48,185 nucleotides of DNA. It comes from an uncultured Prevotellaceae bacterium (lineage in GTDB: Bacteria > Bacteroidota > Bacteroidia > Bacteroidales > Bacteroidaceae). How positions within the stretch are numbered: the first letter of the stretch is position 1; each line of letters begins with the position of its first letter. Shown here piece after piece: positions 25,238 through 33,628 of this stretch. The DNA lies in assembly GCA_900321965.1 (NCBI GenBank), contig ONYA01000025.1, forward strand, positions 1 through 48,185, read 5' to 3'. The position numbers were made by a program, and so were the translations under genes. The notes under the pieces are model-generated. The model searched no databases, was not told the origin of the DNA, and saw only the letters and a list, made by a program, of their open reading frames with translations.

Positions 25238-27460
25238 ATGAATATTTTTGCCCAAATCATAGCCGAAAGACTCAACATTTCAGCGAAAAACGTTGATGGA
25301 ACGCTCGCTCTGATTGACGAGGGTTGCACCATTCCCTTCATCGCCCGCTACCGTAAGGAGCGCACGGGAGGACTCGACGAAGTACAGATCAGCGCCATCA
25401 GCGACCAGTACGAGCGCCTGAAGGAGCTGCAGAAACGCAAGGAAACCATCGTGAAGACCATCAGCGAACAGGGGAAGATGACACCCGAACTGGAGAAGCG
25501 CATCGCCGACACGTGGGACGCTACCACGCTGGAGGACATCTACCTGCCCTACCGCCCCAAACGCCGCACACGCGCCCAGGTAGCCCGCGAACAGGGCTTG
25601 GAACCGCTGGCCGTCATCCTGCTGCAACAGCGCGAACGCGACCCCGAACGCGCTGCCCAGCGCTTCATTGCCGGCGCCCAGCGTCCCGCTGGCGACGGTT
25701 CCCCCGTCGCCACCGTCGAAGAAGCCCTAAAGGGTGCCCAGGACATCATCGCCGAACAGGTGAGCGAGGACGAGCGCTCGCGCCAGCAGGTGCGCGGAGC
25801 CTTCCGCCGGACAGCTGTTATCACCTCGAAGGTGGTAAAGGCCAAACAGGACACCGACGAAGCACAGAAATTCCGCGACTATTTCGACTGGCACGAACCC
25901 CTGAAGCGCTGTTCCAGTCACCGACTCTTGGCCATGCGGCGAGGCGAGGCCGAGGGCATTCTGCGACTGAGCATCGACCCCGTTAGCGACGATGAGTGCG
26001 TGGAACGTCTGCAGCGCCACTACGTCTACGGACAGACACCCTGTGGCCGTCTGGTGGCCGAAGCCGTCGAGGACAGCTACAAGCGCCTGCTGAAGCCCTC
26101 GATAGAGACGGAGTTCTTCAATCTGAGCAAGGAACAGGCCGACGACGAAGCTATCCGCGTGTTTGCCGAGAACTTGCGCCAGCTGCTGCTCTCGGCACCC
26201 TTGGGTCAGAAGCGTGTGATGGGCATCGACCCCGGATTCCGAACGGGTTGCAAGGTCGTCTGTCTCGACGCTCAGGGCAACCTGCTGCACCACGAGGCCA
26301 TCTTCCCCCATCCGCCCGTGAACCACCGCATGCAGGCCACCGTACACGTCCAGCAGATGATTCAGGACTACCACATCGAGGCCATCGCCATCGGTAATGG
26401 CACCGCCAGCCGCGAAACCCGAGCCTTCATCGAAGAGGTGACCCCCCTAACGTCCCCCGGGGGGGACTCATTATCCTCAGACGCTACAAAGTCCCCCTCG
26501 GGGGACCACAGGGGGGGCATCCCCGTTTTCGTCGTCTCTGAGGACGGCGCCTCCGTCTACTCTGCCTCAAAGACCGCACGCGAGGAGTTCCCCGACGAAG
26601 ATGTCACCGTTCGCGGAGCCGTCTCGATAGGCCGCCGACTGATGGACCCGCTGGCCGAACTGGTGAAGATTGACCCGAAGAGCATCGGCGTGGGACAATA
26701 TCAGCACGACGTCGACCAGACGAAACTGAAACAACAGCTCGACCAGACGGTGATGAGCTGCGTGAACTCCGTCGGCGTGAACCTCAACACCGCCTCGCAG
26801 CACCTGCTGCAGTACGTCAGCGGACTCGGACCCGCACTGGCTAAGAACATCGTCGACTACAGAAAAGAGAACGGAGCTTTCACCAGTCGGGCACAGCTGA
26901 AGAAGGTACCACGACTGGGCCCCGCTGCCTTCGAGCAATGTGCCGGTTTCCTGCGCATCCCTGGTGCCAAGAACCCGTTAGACAACTCTGCCGTCCACCC
27001 CGAGCGCTACGCCGTCGTCGAACAAATGGCCCGCGACCAGCAATGTGCTGTTGCCGACCTTATTAACAGCAAGGAGAAGCGCGAGGCTATACGTCCCGAA
27101 CGCTACGTGACGAATGATGTCGGCCTGCCCACGCTGACCGACATCATGAAAGAATTGGAAAAACCCGGTCGCGACCCTCGCGAGCAGATTGAGGAATTTG
27201 AGTTTGCCAAAGGCATTGAGACTGTCGACGACCTCGTGGAAGGTATGGAGCTGCCCGGCATCGTAACCAACATCACCAACTTTGGTGCCTTCGTCGACAT
27301 CGGCGTCCATCAGGACGGTCTCGTCCACATCTCGCAGTTAGCCGACAAGTACGTCAAAGACCCGAATCAGGTCGTCAAGCTCCACCAGCACGTCCGCGTT
27401 CGCGTCATCGAGGTTGACCGCCGACGTAACCGTATCTCACTGTCAATGAAAGGGATATAA
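25238..27460 (+). CDS. tex: Tex-family S1 RNA-binding transcription accessory protein
   Basis: 740 aa, cytosolic, nucleic-acid binding. N-terminal Tex helices: IPFIARYRKERTGGLDEVQI and LEDIYLPYRPKRRTRAQVAR. YqgF/RNase H-like domain: MGIDPGFRTGCKVVCLDAQG (about 327-346). Helix-hairpin-helix: LLQYVSGLGPALAKNIVDYR, then FTSRAQLKKVPRLGPAAFEQ. C-terminal S1 domain: GMELPGIVTNITNFGAFVDI, then GVHQDGLVHIS. The normal run from the YqgF helix into IPVFVVSEDGASVYSAS is interrupted by about 25 residues (TPLTSPGGDSLSSDATKSPS and following), encoded by a GC-rich inverted-repeat element at 26442-26516. It is followed 21 bases later by an MgtC-like gene on the same strand. Confidence 0.95.
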   Translation: MNIFAQIIAERLNISAKNVDGTLALIDEGCTIPFIARYRKERTGGLDEVQISAISDQYERLKELQKRKETIVKTISEQGKMTPELEKRIADTWDATTLEDIYLPYRPKRRTRAQVAREQGLEPLAVILLQQRERDPERAAQRFIAGAQRPAGDGSPVATVEEALKGAQDIIAEQVSEDERSRQQVRGAFRRTAVITSKVVKAKQDTDEAQKFRDYFDWHEPLKRCSSHRLLAMRRGEAEGILRLSIDPVSDDECVERLQRHYVYGQTPCGRLVAEAVEDSYKRLLKPSIETEFFNLSKEQADDEAIRVFAENLRQLLLSAPLGQKRVMGIDPGFRTGCKVVCLDAQGNLLHHEAIFPHPPVNHRMQATVHVQQMIQDYHIEAIAIGNGTASRETRAFIEEVTPLTSPGGDSLSSDATKSPSGDHRGGIPVFVVSEDGASVYSASKTAREEFPDEDVTVRGAVSIGRRLMDPLAELVKIDPKSIGVGQYQHDVDQTKLKQQLDQTVMSCVNSVGVNLNTASQHLLQYVSGLGPALAKNIVDYRKENGAFTSRAQLKKVPRLGPAAFEQCAGFLRIPGAKNPLDNSAVHPERYAVVEQMARDQQCAVADLINSKEKREAIRPERYVTNDVGLPTLTDIMKELEKPGRDPREQIEEFEFAKGIETVDDLVEGMELPGIVTNITNFGAFVDIGVHQDGLVHISQLADKYVKDPNQVVKLHQHVRVRVIEVDRRRNRISLSMKGI
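26442..26516. repeat. GC-rich inverted-repeat (MITE-like) insertion inside tex
   Basis: Terminal segments 26442-26468 and 26490-26516 are inverted repeats matching at 23 of 27 positions, built from GTCCCCC/GGGGGAC blocks that are themselves palindromic. A 21-bp spacer separates them. Total length is 75 bp, exactly 25 codons, so the reading frame is preserved. Confidence 0.85.
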
Positions 27461-27481
27461 ACAACAAAAAACATATAGGAT

Positions 27482-27961
27482 ATGACAACAGAGTTTATTC
27501 TTCGTATTTTCATCGCCGGACTGCTCGGCGGCGCCATTGGACTGGAACGTGAGTATCGCGCCAAAGAGGCAGGCTTCCGTACCCACTTCCTCGTCGGACT
27601 GGGCAGCGGCTTGTTTATGATTCTATCGGCTCACGGCTTCAGCGACGTAGTCATCAACGAGGCCACACGTCACGATGTGTCGCGTATTGCAGCACAGGTA
27701 GTGTCGGGCATCGGCTTCATCGGTGCCGGCTGTATCATCTTCCAGAAGCACGCCGTTCGTGGACTGACGACGGCAGCAGGACTGTGGGTGGCGGCAGCAA
27801 TAGGTATGGCGGCAGGTGCCGGCATGTATGCCGTTGCCTCTGCCGCCACGCTGATGGTGATTATCTGTCTGGAACTGATGAACTTCCTGCATCACCATGT
27901 GTTTCCTCACCACCGTCAGGATGAGTATGATGCTGACGAGGAGGACGTAAAGAACGCATAG
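27482..27961 (+). CDS. MgtC/SapB family membrane protein
   Basis: 159 aa. Three to four membrane segments are seen: ILRIFIAGLLGGAIGLE, FLVGLGSGLFMILS, VVSGIGFIGAGCIIF and LWVAAAIGMAAGAGMYAVAS. The MgtC signature is intact: GGAIGLEREYRAKEAGFRTH, IAAQVVSGIGFIGAGCI and VRGLTTAAGLWV. This short form lacks the C-terminal ACT-like domain of virulence MgtC; its role is commonly linked to Mg2+ stress or membrane potential but is not established for this subtype. It lies 21 bases after tex. The last 101 bases run antisense to the end of the P-type ATPase gene. Confidence 0.9.
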   Translation: MTTEFILRIFIAGLLGGAIGLEREYRAKEAGFRTHFLVGLGSGLFMILSAHGFSDVVINEATRHDVSRIAAQVVSGIGFIGAGCIIFQKHAVRGLTTAAGLWVAAAIGMAAGAGMYAVASAATLMVIICLELMNFLHHHVFPHHRQDEYDADEEDVKNA

Positions 27962-29912
27962 CATTGAGCACAGCTAAGACGGTGACGCCGACGTCGGCAA
28001 AGACGGCGAGCCACATCGTGGCGAGACCGAAGGTTGCCAGTACCAGGACGGCGACTTTGACGCCGATGGCGAACCACAAATTCTGACGGGCGATACCCAG
28101 TGTGCGACGGGCTATTTCGATAGCGTCGGCGGCCTTCGACGGATGGTCGTCCATCAGCACGACGTCGGCAGCCTCGATAGCAGCATCGCTGCCCAATCCG
28201 CCCATTGCGATGCCGACATCGGCACGGGCAAGAACGGGGGCATCGTTGATGCCGTCACCCACGAAGGCCACATTCGTCATACCATCAACATACTTCACTT
28301 TATCGGCAGGCAACAGCTCTGCGTGGTATTCCGACAGGTTCAGCTTCTGAGCCACATAGTCGGCCACCTCGCGGCGGTCGCCTGTGAGCATCACCGTCTG
28401 TCCTACTCCTAAGCGCTTCAGTCGGCTGACGGCTTCGGCGCTGTCGGCCTTAATGCGGTCGTTGATGACGATATGACCGGCATACGTGCCGTCGATAGCT
28501 ACGTGGATGATGGTGCCCACATGGTGGCAGTCGTGCCACTTGGCTCCTACGGCGTCCATCAGTTTGGTGTTGCCGACGGCCACCTGCTGACTGCCTACAC
28601 GCGCACGGATGCCCTGACCGGCAACCTCTTCGACGTCGGCAACCACGCAGCCGTCGGTAGCTTCATCGGGGAAGGCATCGCGCAGGGCGGCACCGATGGG
28701 GTGCGTGGAGAAGTGCTCCACATGAGCAGCAAGATGCAGCAGCTGGTGCTCGTCGACCACATCAGGATGGACGGCCTCGACGGCAAACTGTCCGTGAGTC
28801 AGCGTGCCGGTCTTGTCGAAGACAACGGTGTCTACCTTAGCCAGAACGTCCATATAGTTGGCTCCCTTGATGAGAATACCGCGACGCGAAGCACCACCGA
28901 TGCCTCCGAAGAAGGTCAGCGGAACGCTGATGACTAAGGCGCAGGGGCACGAGACGACGAGGAACATCAGGGCACGATAGAGCCAGATGTGGAAAGCGCC
29001 ACCAAACAGGGTGGGTATGACGGCAATAGCCAGAGCGGCAACGACGACAATGGGGGTATAGACACGGGCAAAACGGGTGATGAAGGTCTCGCTCTGCGAC
29101 TTGTGTTCGGCAGCATTCTCTACCAAGCTGATAATCTTCGATGCCGTACTCTCGCCGAAATTCTTGGTGGTACGTACTCGCAACAGTCCTGAGAGGTTGA
29201 CACAGCCCGACTGTACCTCGTCGCCCTCAGCGACCTCGCGAGGCAGAGACTCGCCAGTCAGCGCAACGGTGTTCAGGGCTGAACGTCCGCCGATAATGAC
29301 ACCATCGAGGGGCACACGATCGCCTGGACGGATGATGATGGTTTCTCCAACCTCGATCTTCTCTGGAGACACATCACGAATCGGGTAATCACCATTACTC
29401 ATTTCTAATTCCTCATTTTTCATTTCCAAATGTGCCACATCGGGCCGTATGTCCATCAGATGACTGATACTGCGGCGGCTCTGACCCTCAGCATAACCCT
29501 CAAAGAGTTCGCCAACCTGGAAGAACAGCATGACGAAAACGGCCTCAGGAAACTCAGTTTCGGCACCTGGCAGGAAGCCGATACAGAGGGCGCCGATGGT
29601 GGCTACCGACATGAGGAAATGCTCATTGAAGGCATCGCCGCGGGCCACACCCTCGGCGGCTTCCTTCAGCGTGTCGTGACCTATTAATAAATAAGGTATG
29701 AGATAGACGAGCAGCAACTGCCAGGTAGACAACTGCAGCTGATGCTCGACAACGACGGCGCCGACGAGCAGCAGCGCCGTGACGCCGATGACTGTCAGCT
29801 GGCGGCGAAGCCCTCCTTCATGCTCGTGATGGTGCTCGTGATGGTGCTCGTGGTGATGGTGCTCGCAGCACTCACTCTCTTGATGGTGATGATGATGATG
29901 AATATGTGCCAT
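27861..29912 (-). CDS. P1B-type heavy-metal ATPase with His-rich N-terminus (Zn/Cd/Co-type)
   Basis: 683 aa, inner-membrane cation exporter. Instead of an HMA domain the N-terminus is a His-rich arm (residues 4-33, with ECCE inside) likely to bind zinc. Hallmarks: LTGES (actuator, 219-223), SCPCALVISVPL (CPC 322-324), DKTGTLTHG (phosphorylated D366), HPIGAAL and GDGINDAPVLARADVGIAMG. CPC with His-rich N-terminus fits ZntA/CadA-like Zn2+/Cd2+ export. Residues about 163-175 (EMKNEELEMSNG) come from a heptamer array. The C-terminal 30 or so residues (PPRQHHTHPDGG and following) extend beyond the usual end and are antisense to the mgtC-like gene. A -7 box lies at 29942-29949 (complement TAACTTTG). 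Confidence 0.93.
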   Translation of the reverse strand: MAHIHHHHHHQESECCEHHHHEHHHEHHHEHEGGLRRQLTVIGVTALLLVGAVVVEHQLQLSTWQLLLVYLIPYLLIGHDTLKEAAEGVARGDAFNEHFLMSVATIGALCIGFLPGAETEFPEAVFVMLFFQVGELFEGYAEGQSRRSISHLMDIRPDVAHLEMKNEELEMSNGDYPIRDVSPEKIEVGETIIIRPGDRVPLDGVIIGGRSALNTVALTGESLPREVAEGDEVQSGCVNLSGLLRVRTTKNFGESTASKIISLVENAAEHKSQSETFITRFARVYTPIVVVAALAIAVIPTLFGGAFHIWLYRALMFLVVSCPCALVISVPLTFFGGIGGASRRGILIKGANYMDVLAKVDTVVFDKTGTLTHGQFAVEAVHPDVVDEHQLLHLAAHVEHFSTHPIGAALRDAFPDEATDGCVVADVEEVAGQGIRARVGSQQVAVGNTKLMDAVGAKWHDCHHVGTIIHVAIDGTYAGHIVINDRIKADSAEAVSRLKRLGVGQTVMLTGDRREVADYVAQKLNLSEYHAELLPADKVKYVDGMTNVAFVGDGINDAPVLARADVGIAMGGLGSDAAIEAADVVLMDDHPSKAADAIEIARRTLGIARQNLWFAIGVKVAVLVLATFGLATMWLAVFADVGVTVLAVLNAMRSLRPPRQHHTHPDGGEETHGDAGSSSVPDR
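29392..29426. repeat. heptamer array inside the P-type ATPase gene
   Basis: On the coding strand: GAAATGA, AAAATGA, GGAATTA, GAAATGA, GTAATGG, five heptamers in 35 bp. They encode EMKNEELEMSNG, an AT-rich island within a GC-rich gene. Confidence 0.8.
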
Positions 29913-29980
29913 AACTTTGACCCTTTAATTGTTTTCGGGTGCAAAGTTACGGCACATTTCGCGCAACTCGGTTGCAAAGT

Positions 29981-31609
29981 TCAGAAAGTGTAGCCGATAG
30001 TAGCTATCACCTGATGGCGTTTGTTCTCAACATCGGTGGTCTGAGGCACGTTGCTGATGGTAGCTCCGTCGAAGGTGAACGTCGTATTGGGCTGGAAGGG
30101 GTGGAACGTACCCTTCGTCATCGAGTACTGATAAGCCAGGTCGAAGTTCCAGCCATTATACTTGTAACCAAAACCGCAGGTAACGCGGTGGGTATCCTTC
30201 CAGTTGGTGTAGTCGTTGGTCGACGAGTACATCACGCCGATGGAGTTGATGGTCATATCACGCACACCGTCCTCCTTGTACATCGGCGATACATAGTTGT
30301 AGCCTACGCGGACGGCCATTGCGGGATCAGGCTTCAACTCGGCACCCACCTTCAGCATGTGAACGCCCTGCAGCGCGTGCTCGGTCTGGTTGTTCATCAC
30401 GCGGTCGCTGTGAGAGTCGCGGTTTCCGTCGTAGTCGTAACCGTCGTTCTCGCGCAAGTCCATCGTGCTGTAGTCGCTGTACTCGTAGGTGGCACCAAGA
30501 GCAAGCATCGTACCAAGGGTGTGACCTAAGCTGACGTCAAACTTCCACGGTGTGTACATCTTGAACTCGTAAGTCTCGCCGTTCTCACCCCTCTCCCAGA
30601 GTCCAATACCCTGCTGATAGCAGTTGTTATAGAACACCGTGCTATTGCTCGTCTTCAGGTCGTACCACGTAGGAGTAGAGACAGAGAGACCAACGCGGAA
30701 CGGCGAAAACTCGATGGGACGGAAGATGACACCTGCTTTGACATCAACGCCTGTACCCGTCACCTTACGCTCGTCGGAGAGCAAGGTATTGCCGGCACTG
30801 GGGCCATCGGCAAACACCAGATTCTCCTTATAGTCGGTCGTCGATTTGTAGTTCACATCGTGTAAGCCGACAGTCAGGCCGAGATACACGCGATCGTTGA
30901 TATTGCCACTGAGGTTGACATCGAAATCAGCAATCCAACCGCGCTGGCCGTTGTTAAACTGATAGGTGTCGCCGTCGAGATAACCAATCTCAATATCCTG
31001 ACCATTCTCCTTAGGCCACGCGTTGAAAGCGTTCATATAGAGGTAGTCCACCTGCGTAAAGGTGTAGGCACGCAGAGCACTCTGACTATTGTTCTCGTAG
31101 CCCATCAGGTCGCCGTCGACGTTCCAGTCGAGGTTGTAGCCCCCCCGATTGACATTGTCCTTGTCGTACTTGGCAAAGCCAACCTGGTTGAGTGAACCGC
31201 GACGCAAGCTGTTGGCTGCCGACAATATCTGATTGAAATTGCGGCTTTTATGGTAGTTGAAGCCAATGTTGACAAATGAACGTCTATCCACCTGTGAAGA
31301 ATAAACAAAGCCTGCCTGGTCAAAACTGAGATGGGTCTTGCCGGTCTCGCCAAACTTCACAGCATCCTGCTGGGAGACGACACTCAATGACGTCTGGAAA
31401 GTACTGTGACGAAACAGACCGATGCCTGCGGGGTTCGTACTCATCGTCGAGATATCGGCACCAAGTGCCTCCAAAGCGCCACCCATACCCACATAGCGTG
31501 CCGTTCCATTCAGGTCGGTCGTCATGAGTTTGGCACCCTCATAGGTATCCTGTGCCACTGACGACAAAGTTGCCGCCAAAGCCAATGCTGCAATAAATAT
31601 CTTCTTCAT
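29981..31609 (-). CDS. OmpP1/FadL-family outer-membrane transport protein
   Basis: 542 aa from ATG 31609 (MKKIFIAALALAATLSSVAQ signal peptide). The N-terminal motif AKLMTTDLNGTARYVGMGGA, then ALGADISTMSTNPAGIGLFR, is the Bacteroidetes form of the FadL hatch (NPAG). A long beta barrel follows and ends in an aromatic residue (RHQVIATIGYTF). FadL proteins import long-chain fatty acids or other hydrophobic compounds; Bacteroidetes members are often annotated hemin receptor or OmpP1 and their substrates are unknown. The frame extends seven codons upstream, but those lie in repeat DNA. Seven CAATTC(A/T) heptamers sit just 5' of the start. The Tyr-rich protein gene lies upstream on the same strand. 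Confidence 0.88.
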   Translation of the reverse strand: MKKIFIAALALAATLSSVAQDTYEGAKLMTTDLNGTARYVGMGGALEALGADISTMSTNPAGIGLFRHSTFQTSLSVVSQQDAVKFGETGKTHLSFDQAGFVYSSQVDRRSFVNIGFNYHKSRNFNQILSAANSLRRGSLNQVGFAKYDKDNVNRGGYNLDWNVDGDLMGYENNSQSALRAYTFTQVDYLYMNAFNAWPKENGQDIEIGYLDGDTYQFNNGQRGWIADFDVNLSGNINDRVYLGLTVGLHDVNYKSTTDYKENLVFADGPSAGNTLLSDERKVTGTGVDVKAGVIFRPIEFSPFRVGLSVSTPTWYDLKTSNSTVFYNNCYQQGIGLWERGENGETYEFKMYTPWKFDVSLGHTLGTMLALGATYEYSDYSTMDLRENDGYDYDGNRDSHSDRVMNNQTEHALQGVHMLKVGAELKPDPAMAVRVGYNYVSPMYKEDGVRDMTINSIGVMYSSTNDYTNWKDTHRVTCGFGYKYNGWNFDLAYQYSMTKGTFHPFQPNTTFTFDGATISNVPQTTDVENKRHQVIATIGYTF

Positions 31610-31615
31610 AATCTT

Positions 31616-31664
31616 CAATTCACAATTCACAATTCACAATTCACAATTCTCAATTCACAATTCT
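31616..31664. repeat. heptamer array 5' of the FadL-like gene
   Basis: Seven consecutive 7-bp units: CAATTCA four times, CAATTCT, CAATTCA, CAATTCT. The array begins 6 bases upstream of the start codon at 31609 and ends 6 bases before the stop of the preceding gene (31671), filling the intergenic gap. Confidence 0.9.
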
Positions 31665-31670
31665 CAACTT

Positions 31671-32633
31671 TCAACGTCTTCCGGCACGGCCAATGCTGCC
31701 GCCACCACGCGAACCACCGCCGCCACCGCTAAAGCTGCCACCGCCTGACGAACGGCTGAAGCTGCCGCTACTGCTGCTACTCGACGAACGGTTGTAGTTA
31801 CTACTACTGCTGGTCGTAGAACGGCTGAAGTTGCCGCTGCTGCTGGTCGAACGGCTGAAGTTACCACTATTGCTGCGATACACGTTACCGTTATTATTAT
31901 AGGTAGCACGCTGCGTAGCACGGGTTGCCGTACCAGAGGAAGCTCGCGAACCGCCAGTAAAGTAACCGTGAGAACGTCCGCTACGGTTGATAGTACCGGT
32001 ATTGCCGTTATGCGAATACAAGCGACTTCTGCCCGAGTAGTAACCACCACCATAGTAGTATGGACGGTAGTAGCTGTAGTAGCCATAATGATAAGGGCCA
32101 TACCAGCCATAGTCATAGTACCAGGGATCGTACCACGTAGAGTACCAGCCATAGTGACGGTAGTACCAAGGATCGCGCCAATACCAGTAAGAGTCGTACC
32201 ACGGATAGTAGGACGAATAGAACCAAGGTGAGTGCCAAGAGTCGTTAGCACCGTCGCGATAGCCCTCACGATAGGCGATATCGGCATCATAGCCGTCGTA
32301 ACGAGCCATCTGACGCGTCAGGGTGAAATCCTCACTCATAGTAGAGTCTGGATAGACACCGCGCTCAGCGCTGAACTGGATAATGTCATTACCTGTCGTG
32401 TCGTTAGACACCACCTGATAGCTGCTACCGACACCACGACGGTTATATTCGTCGACGCTGCGGTTGCTACCCGAGTAGTAGGTGGAATGCGAACGCGGTG
32501 CATCACGATGAGGAGCAACGTGTTCGTGAGTCTTCTTGGAGGGAACGAAATACATGTCATCATCCTGTGCCATCATTGTCAGAGGCAATGCCCCCAACAA
32601 GAGTGATACTAAAATACGGTTGTTCATTGTCAT
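31671..32633 (-). CDS. secreted Tyr/Trp-rich protein with Ser/Gly/Arg low-complexity tail
   Basis: 320 aa (or 318 from Met3, 32627). Signal peptide ILVSLLLGALPLTMMAQ, then a polar segment including DTTGNDIIQFSAERGVYPDS and ADIAYREGYRDGANDSW. Next comes a block of about 75 residues extremely rich in Tyr, Trp and Pro (WYWRDPWYYRHYGWYSTWYD and similar). The C-terminal 100 residues are Ser/Asn/Arg/Gly repeats (SGNFSRSTSSSGNFSRSTT), ending GGGSIGRAGRR. Predicted to be exported; composition suggests a disordered, sticky surface or periplasmic protein. No family is recognised. It lies upstream of the FadL-like gene with only a heptamer array between, so co-transcription is likely. Confidence 0.75.
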   Translation of the reverse strand: MTMNNRILVSLLLGALPLTMMAQDDDMYFVPSKKTHEHVAPHRDAPRSHSTYYSGSNRSVDEYNRRGVGSSYQVVSNDTTGNDIIQFSAERGVYPDSTMSEDFTLTRQMARYDGYDADIAYREGYRDGANDSWHSPWFYSSYYPWYDSYWYWRDPWYYRHYGWYSTWYDPWYYDYGWYGPYHYGYYSYYRPYYYGGGYYSGRSRLYSHNGNTGTINRSGRSHGYFTGGSRASSGTATRATQRATYNNNGNVYRSNSGNFSRSTSSSGNFSRSTTSSSSNYNRSSSSSSSGSFSRSSGGGSFSGGGGGSRGGGSIGRAGRR

Positions 32634-32684
32634 ATCTCCTTTGTTTTATAGTTTCACGCTACAAAATTATATTAATTTTCAGTG

Positions 32685-32742
32685 CAAAATTAGGGAAAAA
32701 CCCTAAACAATGATAGGTTTTTCCCTATTTTTTGTAATTTTG
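32685..32742. promoter_or_regulatory. divergent promoters flanking a 12-bp inverted repeat
   Basis: Minus-strand -7 box TAATTTTG (complement of 32685-32692) and plus-strand -7 box TAATTTTG (32735-32742, for prmA) face apart. Between them TAGGGAAAAACC (32691-32702) and GGTTTTTCCCTA (32716-32727) form a perfect inverted repeat with a 13-bp spacer, overlapping the minus -7 box. This is a candidate operator; no cognate regulator is in the window. Confidence 0.55.
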
Positions 32743-32761
32743 CGGCAAATTTAACATCATT

Positions 32762-33628
32762 ATGAAGTATTACGAGGTGAAATTCAGCGTAAAGCCGCTC
32801 AACAGCGACGCTTGTGACCTGCTGGCAGCTATGGCCGGAGAGGCAGGTTTTGAAACTTTCGAAAACACAGAAGAAGGGCTGACGGGCTACGTCCAGCAGT
32901 CACTCTTCGACCAGCAAGTTCTGGACGGCATACTGTTGTCGTTCCCGATACCTGACCTCAACATCAGCTATATCATCAACAAAGCTGAGGACCGCGACTG
33001 GAACGATCAATGGGAACAGGAGGGATTTGACCCCATCACCGTAGGCAACCGTCTGGTGATTCACGACGGACGGCACCTGCCACATTTTGACTCCAACTCC
33101 GCCCCCGCACCTGTTACCATCGAAATCGACGCCCACTTAGCTTTCGGCACGGGCACCCACGAGACCACGCAGATGGTATGCGACACACTCATCAATACAG
33201 ACCAGACAAACAAGCGCATATTGGATTGTGGCTGCGGTACGGGCATCTTAGGCATCACGGCTATGAAGTTTGGAGCGCGGGAATGTGTCAGTTACGACAT
33301 CGATGAGTGGAGCGTCGACAATACACGACATAATGCCGTCATCAATAACGTTGAAGTGACACCACTCTTGGGAGATGCCTCTATATTAAATAAGGTGGAG
33401 GGGCTGTTCGACATCGTTGTGGCAAACATCAACCGCAATATCCTGTTGCAGGACATGCCGGCTTTCAGACAGAAAATGGCAACAGGAGCCAAACTCATTC
33501 TCAGCGGATTCTACACAGAAGATATTCCCCTGCTGACAGAAAAAGCGGCTACACTGGGACTCAGCATAACCGCTCAACGTGAAGCCCACGGATGGGCTTG
33601 TATTGTGCTGACGCTTACTCTACAGTAA
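32762..33628 (+). CDS. prmA: ribosomal protein L11 methyltransferase
   Basis: 288-aa cytosolic SAM-dependent methyltransferase that trimethylates ribosomal protein L11. Motifs: IEIDAHLAFGTGTHETTQM (substrate domain boundary), SAM motif I LDCGCGTGILGITAMKFG, YDIDEWSVDN (motif II acidic residue) and VVANINRNILLQDM (N-I-N catalytic region). The length is normal. Its 3' end overlaps the converging lipoprotein gene by 14 bases. The promoter region holds a palindrome shared with the divergent Tyr-rich protein gene. Confidence 0.95.
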   Translation: MKYYEVKFSVKPLNSDACDLLAAMAGEAGFETFENTEEGLTGYVQQSLFDQQVLDGILLSFPIPDLNISYIINKAEDRDWNDQWEQEGFDPITVGNRLVIHDGRHLPHFDSNSAPAPVTIEIDAHLAFGTGTHETTQMVCDTLINTDQTNKRILDCGCGTGILGITAMKFGARECVSYDIDEWSVDNTRHNAVINNVEVTPLLGDASILNKVEGLFDIVVANINRNILLQDMPAFRQKMATGAKLILSGFYTEDIPLLTEKAATLGLSITAQREAHGWACIVLTLTLQ

